From assembly GCF_009905375.1 (NCBI RefSeq), contig NC_133647.1, positions 81,186,442-81,250,441 of the forward strand: a stretch of 64,000 bases of DNA, given 5' to 3'. Under the pieces are notes generated by a model that saw nothing but the letters and a program-made list of their open reading frames with translations, had not been told where the DNA came from and made no database searches. This document shows, one piece after another, positions 35,245 to 47,353 of this stretch; positions within the stretch are counted from its first letter, which is position 1, and the number at the start of each line of letters is the position of its first letter. Made by a program: the position numbers and the translations under genes. This DNA is from Apium graveolens (Eukaryota; Streptophyta; Magnoliopsida; Apiales; Apiaceae).

Positions 35245-35720
35245 TGCTCAAGATAGACAGAGGAAGTATGCGGATCCGGCATGTAAGGATGTTCAATTCC
35301 AAATTGGCAAAGCTGTTTTGTTGAAGGTGTCACCTAGAAAAGGGTTATCTAGAATTGGCAAGAAAGGGAAGTTAGCACCTAGATACATAGGTCCTTTTGA
35401 AATTTTAAGTCAAGTAGGGAAGGTGGCCTACGAGTTGGCCTTACCATCTCAGTATCAGCGCGTGCATAATGTGTTCCATGTGTCATTGCTTAAGAAGTAC
35501 AATCCTGACGCTAGTCATGTAATAGAATATGAACCAGTAAAAATTCAGGCAGACCTGTCATTTGTGGAGCAACCGGTCAAAATACTCGACTGGCAAGAGA
35601 AGAGTCTTAGAAATAAGTCAATAAAGTTAGTAAAAGTACTTTGGAGGAACCCTAAGGTCGAAGAATAGACTTGGGAGTTAGAGTCTGATATGCGTTCCCG
35701 GTATCCTCATCTGTTCTCTT
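35245..35720 (+). pseudogene. Chromovirus A integrase C-terminus with chromodomain
   Basis: This is the continuation of A gag-pol after copia B. It begins at the [15 protein letters not shown] region and covers the GPF/Y-type segment ([18 protein letters not shown]). It ends in a chromodomain: [15 protein letters not shown], then VLWRNP near 35640. A TAG at 35666-35668 interrupts the chromodomain where D has a Ser codon; similarity continues to the family stop codon near 35720. Chromodomains of chromoviral integrases bind modified histones and steer integration. Confidence 0.9.
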
Positions 35721-35740
35721 AGATCTTGGGGACAGAATCC

Positions 35741-35756
35741 CTTTAGGGGGAGAGGA
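35741..35756 (+). other. Polypurine tract of chromovirus A
   Basis: CTTTAGGGGGAGAGGA directly precedes TGTTAC of the 3' LTR. D has an equivalent tract. Confidence 0.85.
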
Positions 35757-38700
35757 TGTTACAACCGGCATTTCTGTATAATATTAATTGTAAATTTAGT
35801 ACAACTTTAAAAGCCGAATGCCAATATATGCAACTATTGTATGCTTGTGTGAATGAGAACTCTGCGTCTTAAATTTTCGTTATGTGGTATATGAATTTTC
35901 AAAGCAAAAGTTTATTTATTTCTTTCATTTTTGACTTATAAGGAATATTTTAAACCTTGAATAAATTTCTCTTTAAAAGTTATTTTGTTCACAAATTTCA
36001 AAAGTAGTTTTATAAAATTTCTAAAAATCCAAATTATTTTATGGTATAAATTTTATAATTTTTGAACTTGTGTTTTATTTTACAAAGATAAATCTTTATA
36101 AATGTTAATTGTTATAATTAGCAAATTACATAGTTGTCCTTGCATGCAAATCCTTTCTATTCAATCCAAAAGGGCTAAAGAGATAATTACCACCCCACTC
36201 TTATTTTTCTAGCCAAATTCCTCCTTTACCCTTGCATGCAAATGATCCAAGTATAAGTGGAAGGGTAGTCATGTCAATTCCTATTCCCACTCACATTTGT
36301 CAAAACAAAAACCATAAAACAAGTAAAAGACATGATCATTTCATACATCACCCACACCACACTCTTTCTTCTCTCCCTCCTCTCTCTCACTCTCGGCTCC
36401 TACCCCCTCACTCTCGGCTTTTCAGCCGAAACCACCCCCTCCCCATTTTCTTTCTTTCTCAATCAAGTTCCCACCTCCTACACAAGTAAATGTTACTTCC
36501 CATACCATGATCACATATATTTCAAAGAGTTTTGAGTAGAAAGTTTAAGTTTTAAGGTTGCATGTTAAGGTTTTAGTTGAAACTCAAAGTACAACCTTGA
36601 TTCTTGTGAGTTTAAGTTTGTTTTTGAGAGGACTACAAGGAATGGTGAAGTGCCAAGTCTTGAGAAGGAAACTCTTGATGTTAAATGGCCATTCCCTTCC
36701 ATTTCATTCGGCCATGACCATAGGGGAGCCGAATGAATGGTTCTTGAGACCATTTTTGTTGCTTTGTTCAGTTTTTGTATGTTTATGTGATAATGGCTTG
36801 AATTTTATAGTAAAAATTTGATGAAACTCCTTGCATGCTAAGTGATCATCTAGATATAGCTCATTCTAGGATTACATGTAAATTTCTTGGTAAAGCATAT
36901 TTAGAAAACATGTTGTTTGGCTTACAAAACTCGAAGACATGCATACATGTGGATTTCACTTAGAATGTTATAAGATTTTGATCATTTGGAAAGATTTTAT
37001 TAGTAAGCTTTAATTTCAGTAGGAATAATGTGTTAATATTGATTAATGCTTCTTGATTCATGGTAATAAGTCTTGTATATCTTTTATAAAATGCATAACT
37101 TGTTGTTTCAAAAACTTGATGATTTGTGAGTTGTGAAATGTGGTTTCTTTTCTTTTGCCATGATTGCACCTTAGGTAAAGATGATCTCCAACAAGATTAT
37201 TTTGAGTATAAGGGAGTTAGTTTAGTAGATCACCATGTTTAAATCTTGGTTTGGGATATTGGGTTGTTGGTAGTTGAGTTTGTCGAGTCAAAACCTTGGA
37301 GAAAGGAGAGTTATAATTTCTGCAGAAAATCAGTTTAGTACCCTGAGGTTTAGAGTGAGTTTTGACCATGTCATTGATGTAAACTTTGAGGCCCAAGCCA
37401 CCAGAAGTTAGTATTGGGAGTATATAAAAGGTTTTAGGTGTTAGTTGGAGGTTTGCATGTCATTTGGTTAGGTGCACAAGTAGAATAACAAAATCTGTCC
37501 AGCAGGGGACAGTTTTGTTGCAACTTAGAAATAGGGATATTTGACCATGTCATGGGTAGGCCCTCATTAGGCCCTGTTGAGCCTTAGTTAGAGGGAGTGT
37601 CAGAGAAGTTTTTCCAACCATAGTTCATAGGATATGAGTTAGAACCATGTGTCACAAGTTAATTCAAGTTAGGGTGTTTTCTGCCCAGGAAAACCGGGGA
37701 ATCATGGACTTTGAGCTTAGGCCCAAGAAGGCCCAAGCCAGGCCCTTGAGCCACATCAAGTTTTGGAGATTCCCTTAGGTCAGGAGAGTCTTGTGTAAGA
37801 GTTTTCAAGGAAAACCTATAGTTTAAGGGTGTCAAATGCACTCAAGAAACCATAGATGTCATTCTGAAATTTGCACCAGTGAACACTTTCACTTAGCACA
37901 TAGTTTTAGAACACTTAGGAGTGAGATTTAGGTTGACCACCATAGTTGAAAGATAGTATAAGGTCAGTAGAATAAAAGGCACAAGTGAGGGTCAATAGGT
38001 CTTGGATAGTTTAGTAAAGGCACATCGAGTTAGGAAGCCAAAATTAGAAGACTTTGTCTAGTTTAGCGACCAAGTGACTTAAGTTGGGGGATCGAGATCA
38101 TCCAAGCCTAGTGTTGCATTATGGTGTATATGGTGTTATTTGATATTAATATATGATATATGATTATGTGGCTATGTGTGTGTAACTATAAATTAAAGGT
38201 GAATATAAATTAAGTGCATATAGGCCTAAGTGCCATCCGTGTTTAAATTCGGGTTGTAAATAGGTTAAGTTGGTGAGAATATATTATAATGAGGATTATT
38301 ATTATTATTTATGTAGGATCTCGAGACGAGGGAAAACTTGCCATAAAGGTCGAGTGAAGCTCCAGTTGCTCCTACCAGTCAGACCAAACCAGCCTTTCTC
38401 AAGGCAAGTGATTCAACTTGTCCTTCATATTTACTGCTAATAGTTCATACATTGCTGCAACTATCCTGTGTCATTTGATATATTAAATCAAGTGTATCTT
38501 ATGTTTATCTTTGAATTATATAAAAATGCCATGAACCCTCGAGTACGTATTGCAAAGTGGTCTTATCATGATAATATATTAAAGTAATTCGAATGCCAGG
38601 ATAAAAGAAAGGGTAGTTATAACTCTTGGTTGATTCTCTTGATTTACATGCTGATGATTCCTAAGTATTGATATCTCATCCTGATACTTGAACCCCTATA

Positions 38701-39755
38701 GAACATTACCTTGAACCCTAAAAGCCAGATACTTATCAAAGTGATTCCTCATTGATTGATACCCCTCTTTCTTATCCTAAAGCTTGACAATTCTGATATA
38801 TCCTGTGTTAAAGATCATTTCTGCATACCTTAACACCCTTAGTATTCATGAAGCTTATCTTCTTGATGATCCAGCACTTGAACCTTGATGAGAAACCATT
38901 GCTTTAAGCCCAATTTGGCATTACCCTTTATAATATCCAATAGCCTCACTAAATCCCCTTGTCCAATCTTTGATATATGAAAACCATTCAGTTACTTTAA
39001 TAGAGTATAGTTTTGTGAATCATGGCCATGAGATTTAGTATCGTATTTCCCGTGTTTCGAGTTGATCTATAATCCCTTGATAAAAAATGTTTACTGTAAA
39101 AGAGATTTTGTTATAAATCGGCATCAGTTTTTGAAATAAATAAAATGTGGGTTTTCAGTCCCAAAGGGGGATAAATGCTTTTCTTTGAATAGTGGATCTG
39201 GACTGAGACGCAAGTCCTTTCCATACTTATATTAGGCTTAAAAGTTGCCTAGGAATTCCCATTAATGTTTTAGAACCCAGCGAGGTTCGGGATTACTTCG
39301 CGGCTGATCACCGGCTGTAATTCGTAGCGTCATAAAATAATTTTGATTAAGATATGATTTCTTTTGATACCAACAAAATGATGCCATCATCCCAATGTTT
39401 TAATATATGACATTCTTTAATATATATCTCGATTTATGTATTGTATCGTATTATTTAGCACTTGTTGAGCATTTGGCTCACTCCTTGCTTTACCCTGATA
39501 TTACAGCTAGAAGCTATGGTTAGATTCAAGCAGACTGCCCGTAAGACCTATGATGCTGATGCCTATGTTCGAGCTCAGGTAGAATAAGTGATAGTAGTTT
39601 GTGTGAGGACTCGATATTTAAAATCAGTTATAATAGATGGTAGTGTTGGGCTGTTCCAAACCCTAAACTGTAAGATCTTGGATTTGGATATGTTTATTTA
39701 TTATTAAATGTTGTAATAGTTATATTTAAATTTTTGTTTAAGTTGGGGTGTGACA
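35757..39755 (+). repeat. 3' LTR of chromovirus A (3999 bp)
   Basis: Same ends as the 5' LTR, with scattered substitutions and small indels. The H3-like exon at 39516-39578 is preserved here, with substitutions only after the KQTARKT part. It is followed by GATAC at 39756-39760. Confidence 0.95.
39516..39578 (+). CDS. H3 tail-like exon, copy in 3' LTR of A
   Basis: Same 21-codon exon as at 22446-22508, beginning MVRFKQTARKTYDADAYV and ending CAG|GTAGAA. In a 3' LTR it has no downstream partner exon and would not be expressed as the full protein. It is listed because it shows conservation of the H3-like part. Confidence 0.4.
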
Positions 39756-39760
39756 GATAC

Positions 39761-41878
39761 TGATTCTGAAACTGATGAGAACATGACAGATTCTGATGTC
39801 GTGCAAATGGCTGCATTGTTAGTTAAGGGCTTCAAGAGAATGCAGTTCAGGAAGTCTCAGAAGAAAAGAAGCTTCAAGAAGAAGTTTACTGGAGGAGAAA
39901 GGAAGTCGTCTGGAAGAAGAGAAGGAAAGGATTTTAAAGCTGAAAAAGTCGGCAGATCAAAGATCAAGTGCTACAACTGTGATGAAACTGGTCACTTTGC
40001 TACAGAATGCAAAAAGACAAAGAATGACAAAGGGAAGAACAAAACCTTGATTACATCAAGCAAGAATTGGATGGATTCCACTAATTCTGAAAATGAAGAA
40101 ACATGTTATGCACTGATGGCTAGTTTTGATACTCTTGCTTCCTCTGATTCTAAGGTATCAACTTCTTTCTTCTCTTTTGATACTGAAGATATATCTGAAT
40201 TAAAATCTATTCTTAAGTCTCTTCATGGTAATTTTAAGAATAACATTCTAGAGAACAATAGACTGTTAATTGAAAATGTAGTCTTGAAATCTAGGAATGA
40301 TTAGTTAGAGTCTGACTTTGTAAATCAGATTGAGATTCAAGAAGAATGTGAGAAAGCTAAACATACAGTAAAGATACTAGAATCTAAGTATAGTTTGTTA
40401 GAAAATAAATTAGAAAATGAGAGGAAAACCCTTAAAGCCTGGACCGATTCAGGCAAAAAGGTTCATGTGATGATTTCTAAGAAAAATTGGAGAGAATGTC
40501 TTGGCTATGTAGAAGGAATTAAGGATGTTGACACTGAAAATAAAATTACCCTTAAGACTCCTGTTAAGTTTATCTTTTCAGAAGCCGATGAACTCAAAAT
40601 CTACTTTTGAGAAGGGTTCAACCTCAGCATCCCAAGAAAAGGTAGTAGATGATAAAACTCAAAAAGAGGAAATAAGGATACCATTAAAACTGTTAAGAAA
40701 GAAAAGAACATAGGATTTTTTTTTCTAAAAGAAAATTAAAGAAGAAATTATCTGAGGTTACTGACAAACCTCAAGTAAAAAGTCCAAAAAGAAACAGGAA
40801 TGGTAAGCAAGGTATTTTTAAGGAATCTAACTATAAGTTTGTTCTCAATGCTACTAGAAAAACTTATTTTGACTGTGGTAATACTAATCATCTTGCTATT
40901 GATTGTAGGAGGAGTAAGAAAAGGAAAACTGATATTTTTCTGAGTCTGATGTTAGGGGTAGATCAGTATTTTACAAACCACAAAATCCTTGTTTTTATTG
41001 TGGTAGTAGTTGACATTCAATTTACACTTGTAGTTCTTATCATAAGCTGTATCATAATTTTTATGAATCCTTGCCAAAATTCAATAAAACTGCTTATGCG
41101 ATTAATACTGTTAGTTCTACTAAATCTGCTTCTGATAAGACAAATTCTGACAAAAAAAAAACTGTCAGAAATAACTCTGGATCACAGAAACTTAAGTTGT
41201 CCAAGATGAGGACCCAACAAGTGTGGGTACTTAAAATCCTTCTAATTAATTATTCCTCTGATTACAGGGTAACAAGAAAAATACTCTTGTCTTGGATAGT
41301 GGATGTTCAGGACACATGACTGGAAATAAATCCCTGCTGTCAGAATTTGAGATGAAGGTTGGCCCAGATGTATCTTATGGAGATGGAAATATAGGACACA
41401 CTCTGGGATATGGCAACTTGGTAATTGGGAAGGTGGTAATAGAGTATGTAGCTCTGGTGGAAGGACTGAAGCATAATCTACTAAGCATAATCTACTAAGC
41501 ATCAGACAAATCACTGACAGAGGTTATCATGTGGTGTTCTATGACTCTCACTGTAAAGTTGTTCATAACAAGATAAAGAAAGTTGTCTTGATGGGATACA
41601 GACACGGTAATATGTATGAAGCAAGGATGCATGAAAATCTTGAGCAAGAAGCTACTTGCCCTATCTCTAAGGCATCAGTAGATGAGAACTGGAATTGGCA
41701 CAAGAATCTCTTACGTCTCAACATCGATTCAATCAATGAACTTGCCAAGAAGGAGCTAGTAAGAGGATTACCAAATATGTTATACTCATCTGATGGTCTT
41801 TGTGATGCTTGCTAAAAGTCCAAGCAAAGAAGAGTATCCTTCAAAAGTAAAACAAAATTCTCTATCACTGAACCATAT
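39761..41878 (+). pseudogene. Copia C: gag zinc knuckle, protease, GAG-pre-integrase
   Basis: This continues copia C gag after element A. It contains an acidic stretch, a basic stretch, then the zinc knuckle CYNCDETGHFATEC near 39970. A long coiled-coil-like section follows (to about 40610), with a TAG near 40302. A second, damaged knuckle-like region lies near 40990. Protease follows (LDSGCSGHMTGN near 41292), then the GAG-pre-integrase segment (WHKNLLRLNIDSINELAKKELVRGLP, 41690-41800). A large gag with knuckle and DSGCSGHMTG protease fits Sirevirus-type elements. Several frameshifts and stops show it is inactive. The gene is cut by the solo LTR and continues at 43214. Confidence 0.85.
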
Positions 41879-41883
41879 CATAT

Positions 41884-43208
41884 TGTTAGGTAATGAATTA
41901 CACACAGGGGGGGTGAATGTGTTTCACTGTTTTAAGCTTTCTTGAATCTTTTATGGTTGAACAAAGTAAATTAAATCCTGTAGTAAAAGTGTGTTCATGC
42001 AGAAATTAAACTTGCAAGAATAAAGAACACGAATTTTCAAAACTCACTTAATTTTATAATAAAATAAAGAATGTTTTGCTATAAAATTTCTAGGCTCTTT
42101 GTTGATAAAGAGCTTAGCTTCTTCTTGAGAGTGTTATAAGATTTTTTATCTCAATTATTACAACTAACAAAAGACCAGTGTTAACTTTATAACTCATTTA
42201 ACTACTAGTTTACACAATGTAGAATAAGACATGCTATTAACCTTTACTAAATTGTCACTTGTCATTTCCATTTTAGAAAAAGTGAATCTTCTATTTCTGG
42301 CTTAACATATTTTTAGCATCCTGTGATTATCTTGATCTTCCTTTGTCAGTTAATCTTCACCATTTATCTTGCACATCCTTGAAGCTACTTTTTGTAGACT
42401 TGTCAATCCAGCTGGTTGGATTGTTTGTTGACTGTATATCTTGGATATTGAACTGATCTGCAATTTTGTACTTTGAGATTTTACCTCGAGATCTCCAGTT
42501 AGGCATATAGAGAACTTGACATCTCGATAAGTATATTGACTTATCGAGATCTCTAATACTTTGTATTGAATTTGACTTATAGAGGTCTCTGAGTTCTCGA
42601 ATGAGACTTTGGCTTGTCGAGATCTCTCAGCTTCATGTCTTCAATTTGACTAGTTGACAACTTAGAGTTCTCTAGTGAATTTTGACTTATCGATATCTCT
42701 GAGTTCTCTAGTGGACTTTGACTTATCGATAACTCAGAGTTCTCTAATAAATGTAGACTTGTCGATAACTCTGAGTTCTCTAGTGAAGAAATGACTTGTC
42801 GATATCTCCAAACTTCATGTCTTCAATTGACTTGTCGATATCTCTCTGAGTTCTCTAGTAGCTTTCCTGACTTCTCGATAAATCATTTGGAGTTCTCGAA
42901 TGACTTCTCTATAACACTAAATCTGTGACTTATAGAGATCTTGACATAGAGTATTTTTATCCGAACAGATTAATTCAATTTCAAGCTTCTTCAAAATTCT
43001 TCTGAGGCATGATCATCTTGATCTTCTTCCAGATAGAATCCTTAGGCTTGATATTGTTTAAGGAAAAAGACTTCAGTCTGCTCCTTTGCATTTTTACAGA
43101 CTTTAAAATGTTACAAGTACAAAATACAAATTAAGATAACAATACAACTTACTTAGGGTTGACAAATTGTCTTAGTCTTGTTAAGGTACATGCATGTCTT
43201 GCATAACA
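41884..43208 (-). mobile_element. Solo copia LTR (1325 bp)
   Basis: It begins TGTTAGGTAATG and ends TTGCATAACA on the plus strand, and is flanked by CATAT at 41879-41883 and 43209-43213. It lacks internal coding sequence. Minus orientation is inferred because its left end, read on the minus strand, ends in TTCACCCCCC...GTGTGTAATTCATTACCTAACA-type sequence, as the S1 LTR does. It interrupts copia C exactly before the LHLDLFGP region of integrase. It is probably the product of LTR-LTR recombination. Confidence 0.85.
42480..42960. repeat. Degenerate ~55-60 bp repeats inside the solo LTR
   Basis: Successive units carry GACTT(A/G)TCGA(G/T)(A/T)(T/A)CTC followed by TGAGTTCTCTAGT. The units vary in length and are imperfect. 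About eight copies are visible. Confidence 0.7.
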
Positions 43209-43213
43209 CATAT

Positions 43214-45931
43214 GTTACATTTGGATCTCTTTGGACCAGTGAACATAATGTCTATCAACAAAAAAGGTACACACTTGTAATTGTTGATGATTTCACTAGA
43301 TACACTTGGGTTTATTTTCTACACAGGAAGGATGAAACTCCAGAAATTCTTCAGGATCATGTAAGGCAAATTGAGAATGGATCCAACTTCAAAGTGAAAA
43401 TACTGAGAAGTGATAATGGCACTGAGTTCAAGAACTCAAAAATGGAGGAAGTCTGTAAGTACAAAGGCATACAACAACAATTCTCAGCTCCTGGAACACC
43501 TCACCAAAATGGTGTTGTTGAGAGAAAGAACAGAACCCTGATTGAAGCTGGAAGGACTCTGCTAGAAGAAGCCTAACTACCCACTTACTTCTGAGTTGAA
43601 GCAGTAAACACAGCTTATTATACTCAGAATATCACACTAATAAACAGACATGGTGCTACTTCTTATCAGATGCTAAAAGAAAAGAAGCCTAGACTCAAAC
43701 ATTTCCATGTATTTGGATGTAAGTGCTTTGTTCAAAGAACTTATGTTGATCAACTAGGAAAATTTAAATCAAAAGCTGATGAAGGAATTTTTGTTGGTTA
43801 CTCACCATCAAGAGCATACAGGGTTTTAAATCTGAGAACAAATATTATAGTTATCTCTATCAATGTATCTTTTAATGATAAGAAGATTCCTGGTTTTAAA
43901 GAAGACTTTCATGAAAGTTTAATCTTTGTAAATGAAAATGCACTGTTAGAATCTGCATCAAACTCTAATGGAAATCAATTACTGATGATCCAAATCTTGA
44001 TACTCCTTCAGATCCTGAAGATGATCATTATACTAATGAACCTGCACATGTTGAGGGGGAGCAACAGCAAGGTTCAACTGATAGTACTAACACTGAAGAG
44101 TCAACTCAAGGTTCTTCTCAATCTAATCACTCAGAATCTAATGTTGATTTAACATCAGGAGAACATGAGTCAAGCCCTAATTCTTCATCGGGAGTTAACA
44201 ACACTGATTCATGGGGAGCCTCAAATGCATTTGATGAGGCACATGATTCAGAGGGAGCATCTAGATCAAGAAGGACATTTCCTAATGCCAGAAAATGGAC
44301 CAAAGATCATACTCCTGTCTGATCATTGGAAATCCTGATGAAGGTGTAAAGACAAGGAGTGCAACTCAAAATGAATGTTTGTACCACAATCTACTTTCAA
44401 AGGAAGAGCCAAATAAAATAGAAGATGCACTTAAGGATGCAGATTTGGTCATAGCTATGCAAAAAGAGTTGAATAAGTTTGAAAGAGATGAAGTATGGAA
44501 GCTGGTGCCTAGACCTAAGAACAAGTCAATTGTAGGCACAAAGTGGGTCTTCAGAAATAAAACTGATTCTGATGGAACCATTGTCAGAAACAAGGCAAGG
44601 TTAATGGCTAAAGGATATTCCCAACAGGAAGGCATTGACTATGATGAAACATTTGCTCCTGTTGTAAGGCTGGAAGCAATCGGAATTTTCCTGGCATATG
44701 CTGCACACAACCAATTCAAAGTCTTTCAGATGGATGTCAAGAGTGCATTTCTCAATGGAGAACTTGAAGAAGAAGTCTATGTTGAACAACCACCAGGTTT
44801 TATGGATTCTAAACATCCTGACTATGTTTATAGACTTGAAAAAGCACTTTATGGACTAAATCAAGCACCTAGAGCATGATATGAGACTCTTGTTCAGTTT
44901 CTACTTGAAAGTGGATTCAAAAGAGGTACAATAGATAAAAATTATTTTATCTGAATAAAGGTAAAGATTTGCTGTTAGTTCAAATTTATGTGGATGATAT
45001 TATCTTTGGATCAACTAATCAAAAACTGTGTGATAAGTTCTCAAAGTTGATGCAATCAAGATATCAAATGAGTATGATGGGAGAGATGAGTTGTTTTTTG
45101 GGATTGTAAATTAAACAGACTGATAATGGCATCTACATTAATCAGTCCAATTACACAAAAAATCTGTTGAAAATGTTTAATATGCAAGAAAGTGCAATTG
45201 CAATTACTCCTATGGTAACTGCTACAAAGCTTGATCCTAATGAAGGTATAGCGGTTGATGTCACAAACTATAGAGGTATGATTGGTTCTCTCTTGTACCT
45301 AACGGCTAGTAGGCCAGACATTATATTTGCCACCTGTTTGTGTGCAAGCTTTCAGGAAAATCCTAGGGAGCCACATCTTATTGCAGTTAAGAGAATCTTT
45401 AGGTGTCTCAAGGGTACTACATCACTTGGTTGATGGTATGCAAGGGAAGTTGATTTTGAATTATATGGATATTCAGATGCTGACTTTGCTAGATGCAAAA
45501 TAGGTAGGAAGAATACCTCTGAAAGTTGTCAGTTTTTAGGAGGAAGATTAGTCTCATGGTTCAGTAAGAAGCAGAAATCCATTTCTACTTCAACTGCTGA
45601 AGCATAATACATTGCAGCTGGAAGCTGCTGTGCTCAGCTACTATGGATGAGGAACCAACTCATGGACTATGGATTATCAATTTCTAAAATTCCTATTTAT
45701 TGTGATAATCAAAGTGCTATTTCCATGACAGGAAATCCATTGCAACACTCTCTTACTAAATATATCAGTATCAGATATCACTTTATAAGAAAGCATGTCA
45801 TGGAAGGGACAATTGAACTTCATTTTGTTCCTACTAATCAGCAACTGGCTGATATCTTCACAAAGTCATTACCTGAAGCAACATTTACAAAGCTTGTCAA
45901 TGAACTTGGTATGGTTAGTTGGGACAGATAA
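43214..45931 (+). pseudogene. Copia C pol: integrase, RT, RNase H
   Basis: After the CATAT duplication, integrase resumes: VIVDDFTRYTWVYFLHRKDE, LRSDNGTEF, then PHQNGVVERKNRT near 43500-43540. The integrase C-terminal part is at 43670-43900 (FHVFGCKCFV, GIFVGYS). Reverse transcriptase covers 44400-45430 ([57 protein letters not shown] near 44990, RPDIIFA). RNase H covers about 45450-45931 (SAEA, CDNQSAISMTGNP, LADIFTKSLPEA). Stops and frameshifts occur at, for example, 43576, 44152, 44878, 45433 and 45607. The region is closely related to S1. Confidence 0.92.
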
Positions 45932-46311
45932 TTTCCTTTTTATTTTTTATTTGATCAAATCCTAATGATGTCCTGAATGTTTTTAAAAGACATTTTTTTA
46001 GAATTAATGATGTATTTTTCTATAAAAATGTTCAATTCAGTAATTTATTTTCTAGAGTGTGCATGTAAACATATATCTTTATCATCATTATAAATCAGTC
46101 TAGGGAGACGCGTATCATTTAATTTTTTTGGTTAAATCATTGAATTAACTCCCCAGTTAATTATTAACCAAACCCAAAGTCCTTTCATATTCTCTCTCTC
46201 TCTCTCTCTCTTTGTTATTTAAACCACCATTCATCATCAAGTCTAATCATATCTTTCCCAACACAAAATGCTCTTATCACTTTCATTTTTCATCTCCTTC
46301 ACTCTCAAACA
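45932..46311 (+). other. Post-pol spacer of copia C
   Basis: This 380-base spacer has no ORF. It contains a GGGAGACG word near 46102 shared with S1, a (TC)n run at about 46189-46211 and a TATTTAAA box at 46216-46223. It is much shorter than the S1 spacer. Confidence 0.55.
46216..46223 (+). promoter_or_regulatory. TATA-like box upstream of the C accessory ORF
   Basis: TATTTAAA follows a (TC)n tract and precedes the ATG at 46312 by about 90 bases. The arrangement matches the box at 1677-1684 in S1. Confidence 0.35.
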
Positions 46312-46596
46312 ATGGCAAACTTCGGTTGGTTTTACTACCATGGCACAAATAATGTGATACTTTTTCATGCTGGAGTGCAAAATTCCTGGCATATCACCGC
46401 CATTTCATATGACATTTGGGCTCAACTCCCAGAAGTAACCAAAACTCACTTTCTGTGTTTTCAAAGAGAGCTTCATCTCTGTATCCTTCGTCAGCAGGAG
46501 AGGATCATTCGTCTTGTCATTCTCTTTGTTGAAAGCAGGAAGCATAATCATCCTCTGCCTGTTTCTCTTCACCATCAGCTTTGTCAGGCTTCTTAG
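46312..46596 (+). CDS. Sirevirus post-pol accessory ORF, C copy (94 aa)
   Basis: This is the homologue of 1763-2032. It shares WHITAISYDIW and the C-terminal block LRQQERIIRLVILFVESRK. It lacks the charged helical insert before the C-terminal block and runs 16 codons beyond the shared block. The codons downstream correspond to the S1 3' untranslated region, where S1 has an earlier stop. Function is unknown. The frame is intact even though the pol upstream of it is heavily broken. Confidence 0.55.
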   Translation: MANFGWFYYHGTNNVILFHAGVQNSWHITAISYDIWAQLPEVTKTHFLCFQRELHLCILRQQERIIRLVILFVESRKHNHPLPVSLHHQLCQAS

Positions 46597-47314
46597 ACCA
46601 AGGTTGATTGGAGTTCTTCTCCGCTAGACTAGGATTCTCTTGTAATCTCTTATGCATGTAATTAAAATTTCATGAAATGTACTATTTTGAACTATTAATG
46701 AATTTTTTTTACAAGACTCCATGTATGTTCTTTAGTTGTGTGTACATGTGATTGTTCTTTATTATAGCCCGCTAATCTCTAAATCATACACTTAACATGT
46801 ATCTTTTGATAGTTATTGAGATTAAAATTGTGGTATTATAATAAGTTTGCGTTTTTGACAAATACTGATGAATTTGAATCGACAAATCCTAAAATTGTCA
46901 AATCCTGACAGATAAGCGGTTCCAAATACTGATGACAGGTCAACATCTTCTAATTTAGAATATTATTATTAAATAATTTCTGAGTTCTTTAGTGCTGCAA
47001 TTGAATATCTTATTTAATTATTAATTAATAGTGAATTATCTGTTGAACAAATTCACACAGTAATTTCTTGAAAAAGCTGTATGTATTCTGTTGCTACTTC
47101 CACACTTTACTCCACTTTTAAATCCTATTACTCAGTAATTGCCATCTGTCAAAATTCTAATAATCTAAGCTTCCTTCTTCGTGTGTATGTGTTATACACA
47201 ATTCAGCTTTGCAAACCTATATAATCACAAGAACTTCAGTGACACAAATCATCATACACACACCCTCACTATCCACATCACATCCCAAACCCCCACTCAC
47301 CTCCTACACACATC
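46597..47314 (+). other. Spacer before the env-position ORF of copia C
   Basis: No gene is seen in this 700-base AT-rich stretch. A TATA-like TATATAA is present at 47218-47224, followed by a C/A-rich leader. It corresponds to 2033-2747 of S1. Confidence 0.45.
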
Positions 47315-47353
47315 ATGTCATCTTCTGAAGTTTCATCATTCTTCAGCCAAACC
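47315..47353 (+). pseudogene. Start of env-position ORF of copia C, truncated
   Basis: An ATG opens 13 codons (MSSSEVSSFFSQT) at the place where the env-position ORF starts in S1. It is cut by element D at 47354. Identification rests only on position relative to the accessory ORF. Confidence 0.3.

Larger units (their letters stand above)
18672..39755 (+). mobile_element. Ty3/gypsy chromovirus A (Tekay/Del-like), nested
   Basis: This is a full-length element flanked by GATAC at 18667-18671 and 39756-39760. LTRs are 18672-22685 and 35757-39755; primer-binding site 22691-22702; polypurine tract near 35741-35756. The very long LTRs (about 4 kb) and C-terminal chromodomain fit the Tekay/Del group of chromoviruses. 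Its internal region holds a short accessory ORF and a gag-pol with several stops and frameshifts, and is split by copia B at 27633-35239. Element D (47354-60621) is an intact relative. It sits in the gag of copia C. Confidence 0.95.
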
